Source of the DNA: Rhizobium etli CFN 42
GTDB taxonomy: Bacteria; Pseudomonadota; Alphaproteobacteria; Rhizobiales; Rhizobiaceae
Direction: 5' to 3'
Length of the DNA: 64,000 nt
Assembly (NCBI RefSeq): GCF_000092045.1
Contig: NC_007765.1
Coordinates: forward strand, 62,001-126,000
In this document: one piece after another, positions 53,684 to 61,924 of the stretch
Position numbering within the stretch: the first letter of the stretch is position 1
Layout: each line of letters opens with the position of its first letter
Notes under the pieces: model-generated
What the model was told of the DNA's origin: nothing
Databases searched by the model: none
What the model saw: the letters and a program-made list of their open reading frames with translations, nothing else
Translations under genes and position numbers: made by a program

Positions 53684-55162
53684 CTAGAGTCCGCCGTCCA
53701 TCAGGTCTTTTACCTTCTTGGCTGCGTCGTCCGCTGCTTGGTCTACTGTCATGGCCCCGGTCAGAGCATTCTGCAGCATGTCGGGGACGATGATGTTCAT
53801 GATCTCAGGCGACTGTGGCAGCGCCGGGAACGGGATGCCGTAGGGCAGCATCGAAGTCGTGACATCAAGAAACTTGATGTTATCAAGACGTTCCTTCATC
53901 CATTTGGTCTTGAAACCGTTCAGGTTTCCCGGATTCGAGCCGGCATAGGCCATCTTCAGCGACCATTCGGGGCTCGTCCACATGCAGATGATGGCCTTTG
54001 CAGCCGGCTCGTCTACCTTGCCGCCCTCGACATATTCGGGCTTCAGGATGTGAATGTTGGAGCCACCAAACACAACAGCACGCTTGCCGTCGGGGCCAGT
54101 CGGAATGAGGCCGTAGCGCATATTGTCGATCACGGTCTGCGCTTTTTCCTTGTCGCTGCCTGTCGTCTTCTTCTGCAGGTCGAGCATGACATTGTAGTCG
54201 GACGGGTGCGAGATCATCATGCCGAGCTGGCCAGCGAGGAAGAGGGGCTGGTTGTCGGCCTGCTGGTTGGTGAGCGCCGAGACCGGAACAGACTTGTCGC
54301 GAACATACATATCGTAGGAGGCTTGCAATGCCGCCTTGCTCTGCGGGCTATTGAGCCGGACCTCCTTATAGGTCGGGTTCGCGGTCGCTTCGTCGAAGAC
54401 GCCGCCGCCATAGGCCCACAATTGCGGCATGAAGCGGTAGGGCGTGTTGCCGGCATTCTTGCGAGCCACCAGGCCGTAACCGGCAATGCCGAGTTTGTCG
54501 TGGATCTGCTTGGAATACTTGACGACGTCATCCCATGTTGCCGGAGCCTTGTCCGGATCGAGGCCTGCACGCTTGAAGATGTCGGCGTTCCAGATGAACG
54601 CCATCGTCTCGTTGTTGGTTGGGATGCCGTAGGTCACCCCCTCCCAAGTAACAGCCTTCATTGCGCCGGGCCAGAAATCCTCGGTCGAATACCCTACATC
54701 CTCGGGCTTGAGCGGCTGCAAATAGCCTTTGGCGGCGAACTCGGTGCCGCCCAGGATCTGCAGGCGGACCGCCATCGGCGCTGCGTTGCCAAGAAGCGCG
54801 GTCCGGAACTTGTCCAGCAGGTCGTTATAGGTGAGGGCCTGTTCCTCAAGCTGGATGTTTGGGTAGGTTTTGCGGAAGCTCGCGAAGAAGTCCTTGTAAT
54901 ACTGGCGCAGCAGGTCGGGGTCGCCCTCGAACACGCCCTGATACCAGAATGTCAGGCGCCCCTTGTAGTCGAGGGGGGTGACCTTACCGCAATCGGCCGC
55001 CGTGTCGAACTCCTGCGTGCCGGCGATGGAGCGCACATATTGCGGCGACCACTGGCTCAAGTCGACCGGCGCACTGAGCGCAGGTACGGACATCAACGAA
55101 ACCATCAAAGCAGTGGATACAGTGCCGCGTACAACGACACCGCCGAGCGAAAGACTCGTCAT
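53684..55162 (-). CDS. Carbohydrate ABC transporter solute-binding protein (family 1)
   Basis: 492 residues from the ATG at 55162 (MTSLSLGGVVVRGTVSTALM), which has GGGAGA six bases upstream; two earlier Met codons are less well placed. Signal peptide to about residue 30 (SVPALSA-PV). The mature N-terminus has an extension of about 45 residues containing a Cys before the family-1 fold begins at GRLTFWYQGVFEGDPDLLRQ. A sugar acid or its oligomer is the likely ligand, judged from the four dehydratases around it. First gene of the leftward operon. Confidence 0.86.
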   Translation of the reverse strand: MTSLSLGGVVVRGTVSTALMVSLMSVPALSAPVDLSQWSPQYVRSIAGTQEFDTAADCGKVTPLDYKGRLTFWYQGVFEGDPDLLRQYYKDFFASFRKTYPNIQLEEQALTYNDLLDKFRTALLGNAAPMAVRLQILGGTEFAAKGYLQPLKPEDVGYSTEDFWPGAMKAVTWEGVTYGIPTNNETMAFIWNADIFKRAGLDPDKAPATWDDVVKYSKQIHDKLGIAGYGLVARKNAGNTPYRFMPQLWAYGGGVFDEATANPTYKEVRLNSPQSKAALQASYDMYVRDKSVPVSALTNQQADNQPLFLAGQLGMMISHPSDYNVMLDLQKKTTGSDKEKAQTVIDNMRYGLIPTGPDGKRAVVFGGSNIHILKPEYVEGGKVDEPAAKAIICMWTSPEWSLKMAYAGSNPGNLNGFKTKWMKERLDNIKFLDVTTSMLPYGIPFPALPQSPEIMNIIVPDMLQNALTGAMTVDQAADDAAKKVKDLMDGGL

Positions 55163-55222
55163 AGGCATTCTCCCAGGTATCTCCCAAGCCGCTCTCAATC
55201 AAGGCGGTCTTGCTCCCAGGTC

Positions 55223-55237
55223 GTGGGATTCTCCCAC
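55223..55237. promoter_or_regulatory. Palindrome in the transporter/GntR divergent region
   Basis: GTGGGA-TTC-TCCCAC is a perfect 6-bp inverted repeat 61 bp before the binding-protein start. A weaker dyad GTCA-AC-TGAC is at 55288-55297, 31 bp before the regulator start. Either could bind the GntR/FCD protein. Confidence 0.4.
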
Positions 55238-55327
55238 TTAATGTATCCCTTCGACCTTATCACACGTTTTCACGTCAAAGATTGTCTGTCAACTGACCAA
55301 ATCGTACATTGTTTTGGCAGGATTTGC

Positions 55328-56077
55328 ATGATATCTCCAGAATATGTGTATGGATTGGGAACAGTCTTGGCTGAAACGAGCGAATTTAAAGCACAGCCCC
55401 CCGAGGGGATCGACGCTACCGGGGCCTCGAGCGAGGGCGCGTCTGTTTACCAACTGATCAGGGACGACATCATCGAAGGGCGGCTCGCGGCCAACGAGCG
55501 GCTCGTCATCACCGATCTCGCCCGGCGCCACGGTACTTCAACCAACCCCGTGCGGGAGGCTTTGCAACTGTTGCGCGGCGAGGGCTTTGTCACCTTCGTT
55601 CCCAACCGCGGAGCGCGCGTCCGGCCGATCGATCAGGACTTTGTTCGGGATATCTACGAGATCGGCGTTTTGATCGAGCCCTCACTGACGCGCTGGTTCG
55701 TGAATATGGCCACCGTCGAGGACATTGCTGAACTCGAACGCATCCAGGGGCTGATTGAAGAGAACGACTTCGCCGACACGTTCAGGCACAGTGAACTGGA
55801 CACGGCCTTCCACACCGTAATGTACCAAAGGCACTACAACCGCCATGCCGCCGAGCTTTGGTGGAAACATCGCGAAGTGCTTCGAGCCGTGAGCCGGCGT
55901 TTCAACTTCACGCTCGCCCGGCGTGCCGCGATCCTTAGCGAGCATCGCGAGCTCATCGCGCATGTCAAAGCCGGAAATGCTGACGAAGCTGGCGACCTCA
56001 TCGCGCGCCATGTCGAGGGTTCCGGCCGGCACATCCTAGAACACATGCGCGCGCGTAATGCCGCCCGCGCAGGGTAG
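55328..56077 (+). CDS. GntR-family regulator with FCD domain
   Basis: 249 residues from the ATG at 55328, after AGGA; the very long open frame upstream is antisense to the binding protein and not coding. Winged helix about residues 42-100 (LVITDLARRHGTSTNPVREA), then an FCD all-helical ligand domain whose metal residues can be placed in SELDTAFH, SEHRELIAH and ARHVEGSGRH. FCD regulators typically sense carboxylic or sugar acids. Divergent from the transporter operon and 53 bp upstream of three dehydratase-like genes, so it probably controls both. Confidence 0.88.
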   Translation: MISPEYVYGLGTVLAETSEFKAQPPEGIDATGASSEGASVYQLIRDDIIEGRLAANERLVITDLARRHGTSTNPVREALQLLRGEGFVTFVPNRGARVRPIDQDFVRDIYEIGVLIEPSLTRWFVNMATVEDIAELERIQGLIEENDFADTFRHSELDTAFHTVMYQRHYNRHAAELWWKHREVLRAVSRRFNFTLARRAAILSEHRELIAHVKAGNADEAGDLIARHVEGSGRHILEHMRARNAARAG

Positions 56078-56130
56078 AACACCGGCCCTGAAATATCGTT
56101 TATCCGACACTTCAGATAAGGGCAGTTGAG

Positions 56131-57297
56131 ATGAAAATCACAAGCGTTCGGCCGTGGCTAATCAAGTCCGATGCTTCTTATTGGGGAGAGTTCCTGTTCG
56201 TCGAGGTGACGACCGACGAAGGGCTGAGTGGCTGGGGTGAGATCACCACCACGACAAGGCTTGCCAATCGCGCTCTCTGCACGATCCTGCGCCAGATCGG
56301 TGCCGCTTTGACAGGCGAGGACCCGGCTCGTATCGAGTATCTGTGGCACAAGATATTCCGCAGCTTCACCTACATGGGCAGTCGCGGCGCCGCAGTCGAA
56401 TGTGTGAGCGCCATCGACATAGCCCTCTGGGACATCCGAGGCAAAGTCCTGGCTAAGCCGATTTACGAGCTGTTGGGTGGACCGGTACGCGATGAAATCG
56501 GGCTCTACACCCATCCCAACCAGGCCAAGTTTATCAGCAAGGAGGCTGTGGTCCGCGAAATTCGAGACATCGTCGAGTCCGGCCACACGGCGCTCAAGTT
56601 CGATCCTTTCCCCTACCAGGGTAGCACCGCCGATGGACAGCCTCGCGAACAGCGGGACGGCTACCTCGATGGCAGCATGACCCGCAAGGATGAACGCGAA
56701 GCCGCAGAACTCACGGCTCTGATCCGCGAAACGGCCGGCTCAGATGTCGATATCCTCATCGATGCGCATGGCCGCTTCGACGTTCCGACCGCCATTCGCC
56801 TTTGTCGAAGCCTCGAGGAGGCTGGCCAGATCGATTGGTTCGAGGAGCCCTGTCCACCGGAGAGCCTCAATGCGCTCAGACAGGTCCGCGAGAAGGTCAA
56901 TGCTCCCATCTCGTGGGGCGAGCGCGGCCATACGAAGTGGGATTTCGTGCCGGTGCTGGAAAACAAGCTCGCCGACTACATCATGCCGGATGTCACCTGG
57001 ACCGGCGGCATAACCGAACTCAAGAAGATTTCTGCCCTCTGTGAAGCCTACTATATCCCGGTCTCTCCGCATGACGCCGCAGGGCCGATCAACGTGGTTG
57101 CGGGTGCGCAGGTGATGATGACCGTTCCTAATTTCTACAAACTCGAAACGTCGGAGTGGAACCTCGGCAAATACGATCACCTCATCGACAGACCACTCGA
57201 TGTTTCGAACGGCAGCCTAAAGCTAAGAGCAAAGCCTGGTCTCGGGGTTGAGATGAACCGCGACTATCTTGAAAGCCACGAGATAGAGCTGGACTAG
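56131..57297 (+). CDS. Enolase-superfamily sugar-acid dehydratase, D-x-H subtype (cluster paralogue 2)
   Basis: 388 residues, mandelate racemase family. Metal ligands Asp211 (LIDAHGRF), Glu238 (DWFEEPC) and Glu264 (SWGERGH); base His213 and the Asp287/His314 pair (MPDVTWTGG, VSPHDAAGP) as in galactonate/gluconate-type dehydratases. An extra insertion near residues 160-185 (STADGQPREQRDGYLDGSM) shapes the active-site lid. First of three enolase-type genes running rightward from the GntR regulator. Confidence 0.86.
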   Translation: MKITSVRPWLIKSDASYWGEFLFVEVTTDEGLSGWGEITTTTRLANRALCTILRQIGAALTGEDPARIEYLWHKIFRSFTYMGSRGAAVECVSAIDIALWDIRGKVLAKPIYELLGGPVRDEIGLYTHPNQAKFISKEAVVREIRDIVESGHTALKFDPFPYQGSTADGQPREQRDGYLDGSMTRKDEREAAELTALIRETAGSDVDILIDAHGRFDVPTAIRLCRSLEEAGQIDWFEEPCPPESLNALRQVREKVNAPISWGERGHTKWDFVPVLENKLADYIMPDVTWTGGITELKKISALCEAYYIPVSPHDAAGPINVVAGAQVMMTVPNFYKLETSEWNLGKYDHLIDRPLDVSNGSLKLRAKPGLGVEMNRDYLESHEIELD

Positions 57298-57358
57298 CAA
57301 CACTCCATGTCGCCCAGCGCGGGCGGCGACGAGCCCGCCTACCGAAACGAGGTAAATC

Positions 57359-58720
57359 ATGCCAGAGGCATATGGAGCCGACCAGGCGCTCAATCGGGTG
57401 AACACGCATTCCAAACCGTCCGACCTTCGCATAACCGACATGCGGGTAGCCGAAATCGTCGGTGCGCCGTTCACCTCAGTGCTGCTTAAGATTTACACGA
57501 ACCAGGGCATCGTCGGGCTCGGCGAGGTGCGCGACGGTGCCAGCGCCACCTACGCGCTGATGCTGAAGAGCCGGTTGCTTGGTGAGAACCCCTGCAACAT
57601 CGATCGACTGTTTCGACGGATCAAGCAGTTCGGCGGGCACGGTCGGCAAGGCGGAGGCGTATCTGCGATTGAGATCGCGTTGTGGGATCTTGCCGGCAAG
57701 GCCTATGGCGTTCCCATCTATCAGATGCTCGGCGGCCGGTTCCGGGAGAAAGTCCGCCTCTACTGCGATACTGACGCCACGGTGCCGAGCGGCACCGAGA
57801 CCGGCAGACGCCTCAAACAGCGCATGGAGCTCGGCTTCACCTTCCTAAAGATGGATCTGGGCCTGATGCAGATCGCGGATGTGCCGGGTGCTGTCGTTTT
57901 TCCTGCCGGCTCACTTGAAGGGTACCGCGACCGCCCCGGCCGCGGACCGCTGAAGACCATTGAAGAGCGGCGCGTTCGCAATGCTACCTACGATCTGCAT
58001 AACGTCGCGCACCCGTTTACCGGGCTCCACTTTTCCGACAAGGGCCTCGACCTGCTTGAGCAATACATTGCCGAGGTTCGCGAGGTCATCGGTATGCAGG
58101 TCCCGCTCGCGATCGACCATATTGGCCATATCTCCATGCAGAACGGAATTCGCCTCGCCAGGCGAATTGAAAAATACGTGCCGGCCTGGCTCGAGGATGT
58201 GATTCCATGGCAATACACCGAGCAGTACCGACAACTGCAGGACTCCACCACGGTGCCGATCTGCACCGGCGAGGACATATATCTCAAGGAGGGGTTCGAG
58301 CCTCTGCTCAAGAGCGGCGGCGTCTCCGTCATCCATCCGGACCTGCTCACCAGTGGCGGCATTCTTGAGACCAAGAAGATCGGTGATATGGCACAGGACC
58401 ATGGTGTGGCCATGGCGATCCACATGGCGGAAACTCCAATCGCCGCAATGGCCGCCGCACACGTCGCGACGGCGACCGAAAACTTCATGGCGCTCGAATA
58501 CCACTCCGTCGATGTCGACTGGTGGGACGATATCGTCACCGGCCTTCCCAAGCCGTTGGTGAAGGACGGCTTCATCACTGTTTCGGACAAGCCGGGGTTG
58601 GGGATTGACGATATCGACGACGAGGTGATCTCGCAGCATCTGCAGCCGGGTGTCACCGGCATCTGGCAGCCTACCGATCATTGGGATGATGAGTATCCCT
58701 GGGATCGCACCTGGAGTTGA
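57359..58720 (+). CDS. Enolase-superfamily enzyme, Asp-His dyad subtype (cluster paralogue 3)
   Basis: 453 residues, longer than the usual 380-400 because of an N-terminal tail of about 25 residues and an inserted loop (about 170-215). Metal ligands Asp253 (LAIDHIGH), Glu279 (AWLEDVIPW) and Glu305 (CTGEDIY); the Asp328/His355 pair ([20 protein letters not shown]) can act as base. The D-x-H motif of paralogues 1 and 2 is absent. ATG follows GAGG. Resembles fuconate/mannonate-like dehydratase groups only loosely. Confidence 0.83.
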   Translation: MPEAYGADQALNRVNTHSKPSDLRITDMRVAEIVGAPFTSVLLKIYTNQGIVGLGEVRDGASATYALMLKSRLLGENPCNIDRLFRRIKQFGGHGRQGGGVSAIEIALWDLAGKAYGVPIYQMLGGRFREKVRLYCDTDATVPSGTETGRRLKQRMELGFTFLKMDLGLMQIADVPGAVVFPAGSLEGYRDRPGRGPLKTIEERRVRNATYDLHNVAHPFTGLHFSDKGLDLLEQYIAEVREVIGMQVPLAIDHIGHISMQNGIRLARRIEKYVPAWLEDVIPWQYTEQYRQLQDSTTVPICTGEDIYLKEGFEPLLKSGGVSVIHPDLLTSGGILETKKIGDMAQDHGVAMAIHMAETPIAAMAAAHVATATENFMALEYHSVDVDWWDDIVTGLPKPLVKDGFITVSDKPGLGIDDIDDEVISQHLQPGVTGIWQPTDHWDDEYPWDRTWS

Positions 58721-58737
58721 GGCGAAAAGGGCCGAAG

Positions 58738-59937
58738 ATGAAGATTACCGACCTGCGCTGCGCCGTCATCGGCAAACACCCGATCGTCCGCATTGTCACG
58801 GACGAGGGCCTCTATGGCTTGGGCGAAGTCGAATTTACCAAGGCCTATCTCAAGCCTTGGGTGCTGCATTTCCGCGAGGCGCTGGTCGGCGAGGATCCGA
58901 CCGACGTTGAGAGAGTGATGCTGAAGATCCGCCAACGCGGCTCTTTCAAGCCGTACGGCGCGGCGGTTAGCGCGATCGAGCATGCGCTGTGGGATATCGC
59001 CGGCAAGGCCGCGGGCGTGCCGGCCTATAAGCTGCTCGGCGGCAAGGTACGGGACAAGGTGCGCGTCTATAACGGCTCGGTCCGTCAGATACGCACGGGC
59101 GACCGGCCGGAGGATTACGCCGCCGACGTCAAATGGATGATGGAGCAGCCGCAGAACTTCTTCATGATCAAGCAAGGGATCTCGTTCCACTCCAATATGA
59201 AGGACACCATCGAGGGTTTCCATTACGGCGTGATGCAGAAGAAGGCCGGCTATCACGGTGCCATGGATCAGGGCGTGATCAGCGAGCGCGGTTTCAATCA
59301 CATGCTCGACTGCGTGGCCGCGATGAAGGAGGTGCTGGGCGACAAAGTCAGCCTGGCGCTCGACTGCGGCCCGGGCTGGATGCTGCCGGATGCGATCAGA
59401 TTCGCCCGGGCGGTGGAAAAGTACAATCTGATGTGGCTCGAGGACATGCTGACTGGCGACTACGTGCCGTGGGTCAATCCGCAGGCCTACCGGGAACTGA
59501 CGACCTCCACCTCAACGCCAATCCACACTGGTGAGCAGCTTTACTTGCGGCACAATTTCAAGGAACTGATCGAGACGCAGGCGGTCCGCGTCATCGGGCC
59601 CGATCCGGCCGATGTTGGCGGCATCGCGGAGCTCAAATGGATCGCCGAGCACGCCTACATGCACTCGATCCTGATGGCGCCGCACGGCGTCGCTAACGGC
59701 GTGCTGGGACTCGGCGCATTGATCAATGTCTGCGCCACGTTGCCGGCAAATTATATCGCCTTCGAATACCCGACCGCCTCCGACCCTTGGTGGGAGGATC
59801 TGATCATCGGCTTGCCGGCGCAGATCGTGAAGGACAGCATGGTGGACCTACTGGAAGCGCCGGGGCTGGGCCTCGACATCGACGCCGAAGGGGCAAGGAA
59901 GTATCTCAGGGAAGAGGACGCGGGCTTTTTCGACTGA
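58738..59937 (+). CDS. Enolase-superfamily enzyme, Asp-His dyad subtype (cluster paralogue 4)
   Basis: 399 residues from the ATG at 58738 (AAAAGGG upstream); seven codons of open frame precede it. Metal ligands Asp209 (LALDCGPGW), Glu235 (MWLEDMLTG) and Glu266 (HTGEQLY), with Asp289/His316 (IGPDPADVGG, LMAPHGVAN). Like paralogue 3 it lacks D-x-H, and the ...EQLYLRHNFKELI stretch matches [13 protein letters not shown] of paralogue 3, so the two are closer relatives. 17 bp after paralogue 3. Exact reaction unknown. Confidence 0.84.
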   Translation: MKITDLRCAVIGKHPIVRIVTDEGLYGLGEVEFTKAYLKPWVLHFREALVGEDPTDVERVMLKIRQRGSFKPYGAAVSAIEHALWDIAGKAAGVPAYKLLGGKVRDKVRVYNGSVRQIRTGDRPEDYAADVKWMMEQPQNFFMIKQGISFHSNMKDTIEGFHYGVMQKKAGYHGAMDQGVISERGFNHMLDCVAAMKEVLGDKVSLALDCGPGWMLPDAIRFARAVEKYNLMWLEDMLTGDYVPWVNPQAYRELTTSTSTPIHTGEQLYLRHNFKELIETQAVRVIGPDPADVGGIAELKWIAEHAYMHSILMAPHGVANGVLGLGALINVCATLPANYIAFEYPTASDPWWEDLIIGLPAQIVKDSMVDLLEAPGLGLDIDAEGARKYLREEDAGFFD

Positions 59938-60147
59938 CCTCTTTCCATCCACCGTGCCTATGTTGTCGGGCGCCAGGAAACGGGTGCTTGTTGAAGTGGG
60001 TGGAGAGTGCGACCCAAATGTCGCCCATTGTAACGTCACGTTGATGCGGGCGTGGGCACAACCTCTGTCAAGGATTTCGACCGCATGTTGCGACAACGTT
60101 CGAGTAGGCCGCGTCGGCGCCAGGCAGCAACGATTGGGCGCGAGTCT

Positions 60148-60447
60148 TCAGATTCCCGACCCATCGAGCTGCTCGTCGTCATCGCCTTCCCAGGGCGAAG
60201 GCATCGAGGCGCGATTGGCCGAGGGCATCGGCATCCAACACTTCAATTCCGGCTCGGCATATTCGATGATGTGCCCGGGCGAGGAATCAGAGGCGCGCCA
60301 GCCTTCGCCACCGAACTGATCGCCATGCGACCAATAGGCGAGATCAACTTCCGCCGGCCCCTGCTCGGACGCGCGGATCGTCACCAGGATCCGGCTGCCG
60401 TCTCTCGGTGCGCTTGCCATCTGGCGCCAGCGGTCTGGGTCGTCCAT
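60148..60447 (-). CDS. Small protein of unknown function
   Basis: 99 residues from the ATG at 60447, preceded by AGGAGG. Contains many Trp and Gly residues (DRWRQMASAPRDGSRILVTI, YWSHGDQFGGEGWRASD, LKCWMPMPSANR), the pattern of short DUF551-like phage- and plasmid-associated proteins, but I cannot assign a family. Isolated; the gene on either side is over 180 bp away. Confidence 0.6.
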   Translation of the reverse strand: MDDPDRWRQMASAPRDGSRILVTIRASEQGPAEVDLAYWSHGDQFGGEGWRASDSSPGHIIEYAEPELKCWMPMPSANRASMPSPWEGDDDEQLDGSGI

Positions 60448-60559
60448 CGTGTTTCCTCCTGCCTTGCTGCAGGTCGAGTGTCGCTTCGCCATCGAAAGCG
60501 GTCAACTCAAACTTTGCGGGATCCGTTGCTTGACGACCGAGGTAATAGCGAGAGGTTAA

Positions 60560-60590
60560 AGTCCGGCGCAAGCGGCGACAGCGCCGGACT
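60560..60590. terminator. Inverted repeat, possible weak terminator of the methyltransferase gene
   Basis: AGTCCGGCGC and GCGCCGGACT form a perfect 10-bp stem with an 11-nt loop 41 bp after the leftward methyltransferase stop. Only a short TTTAA follows on that strand, so it may be an mRNA-end stabiliser. Confidence 0.4.
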
Positions 60591-60631
60591 GGGCGCATCG
60601 ATTTTGTGAACCGCCGCCAGCCCATCGAGGC

Positions 60632-61798
60632 TTACGACCGCTTTCTGATAGTGCTGTAAATGATGTTGCGGTTGGCGCCGAACCAGACCGTCTTATCAAC
60701 CGCGTTTTGCGTCGCACCAGCATTGGTAATTCGCCACATATCGGCCTCGGAACGCTGGAGTAGTTCCCAGTTCATGTAGGATTCCATGTATCCGTCATCG
60801 GCCATCTCGTCTGAAAAGTTGGCAAATAGAAAGACGCCGCCCGGTTTCAGCATTTCCATGCAAATCTGCGTGAGTCGGATTGCTACCTTGTCGGTGAGGT
60901 AATCGTACAAACCTGCTGCGTAGATTAGATCGAATGTGCCAATCTGATGCTTTCGCGCCAGCAAGCCGCGCACGGATCCATTGATAGGCTGGACAGAAGT
61001 TCCATGGAACTGGCTCGAGATCGAGCCGATGCTTTCGGGATCCTGATCAAGAGCAACCCAGCGTTTAAGGCGGCCTTCCGCAAGTGCTTTTGACGCCTCC
61101 GCTTCGCGAAGGTGACCGGCGGCTATGGCCAGGATCTCGGTATCCGAACCCGTTCGCACAGCCGTCTCGTCGACGTAGCGGGTCAGGGTGTCGCGACGTT
61201 CCCTTACGGCTACCGGGCCCGGAGCATTTATCGTGTATTCGAAGATATTCAGACCGAGAGGGGTAGATCTGGCCACTTCTTCGGCCACTGCCGGATGCCC
61301 ATAAATAAAGTCTATAAGACCAGCATCACCGGAGTAGCCGCGGGGTTTTTCAAAAGACCAGCGAGTGAACGGGCACTGCTGCAGAATCGTGGCCGAGGGA
61401 TGGGCCTGAATAATCGGGATGATCTTCTGCCACACAGCAGCGCCAAATTTTTGCCGGATGTCATGGAGCTGACCAATCAACCATCTGACTGCATCAGGCA
61501 GGTTTTTGCCCGCGGCGAACCGCTGCACTGCAATGTTGATGACAACTGCAAACTCAGCCTCCGCGATTCGCAGGCGGTCTGTTTCATTATGGTTGTGAGG
61601 TGAGGGGAACTTATTGCTGACGGACTGCGGTGTAATCAAGCTTTGGCCATCAAGGGAAAAGAGGGGTTGAGCCACGGAAACCTCATCGGTGAATAGATAT
61701 TTAAAAGTTTGCCTAAAATCTTCAGCATTCTCAAGCGTCAAGGTTGGTGGCAGTGTCCCCGTGCACGTCTTAGCTTTAGAAAATATTAGTGAACCCAA
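60632..61798 (-). CDS. SAM-dependent methyltransferase resembling fatty-acid methyl-ester signal synthases
   Basis: 388 residues; start taken as TTG at 61798, since no better-placed ATG is seen, so the true start is uncertain. An N-terminal helical region is followed by TRWSFEKPRGYSGDAGLID near residue 150, a stretch typical of proteins annotated as 3-hydroxypalmitate methyl-ester biosynthesis (PhcB-like). SAM motif I reads ILAIAAGHLREAEAS near residue 225, and the motif IV region FDLIYAAGLYDYLTD near residue 290. Soluble. Divergent from a GGDEF-EAL gene. The substrate is inferred from resemblance only. Confidence 0.72.
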   Translation of the reverse strand: MGSLIFSKAKTCTGTLPPTLTLENAEDFRQTFKYLFTDEVSVAQPLFSLDGQSLITPQSVSNKFPSPHNHNETDRLRIAEAEFAVVINIAVQRFAAGKNLPDAVRWLIGQLHDIRQKFGAAVWQKIIPIIQAHPSATILQQCPFTRWSFEKPRGYSGDAGLIDFIYGHPAVAEEVARSTPLGLNIFEYTINAPGPVAVRERRDTLTRYVDETAVRTGSDTEILAIAAGHLREAEASKALAEGRLKRWVALDQDPESIGSISSQFHGTSVQPINGSVRGLLARKHQIGTFDLIYAAGLYDYLTDKVAIRLTQICMEMLKPGGVFLFANFSDEMADDGYMESYMNWELLQRSEADMWRITNAGATQNAVDKTVWFGANRNIIYSTIRKRS

Positions 61799-61924
61799 GA
61801 GATACTCGGCCCGCTTGGGGATCCTTCGAGCGTTATTGGTTGATGTGGGGTCGGCGCAGGGCTATCCAGCTTCAGCGAGCGGTCTGTGTAGGGCAACTGC
61901 TGCAAGATGTTGGGTGGCAGGGGC

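Noticed and set aside
53738..55327. Very long + strand open frame (779 codons in all) joined to the GntR gene
   Set aside because: It is antisense to the binding-protein gene, has no family-like sequence, and arises because GC-rich codon use leaves the reverse frame free of stops. Only the part from 55328 is a gene.
60344..60625. 93-codon minus-strand ORF starting just after the methyltransferase
   Set aside because: It overlaps the better-supported 99-residue gene in another frame and has no good ribosome-binding site; the stretch also holds an inverted repeat.
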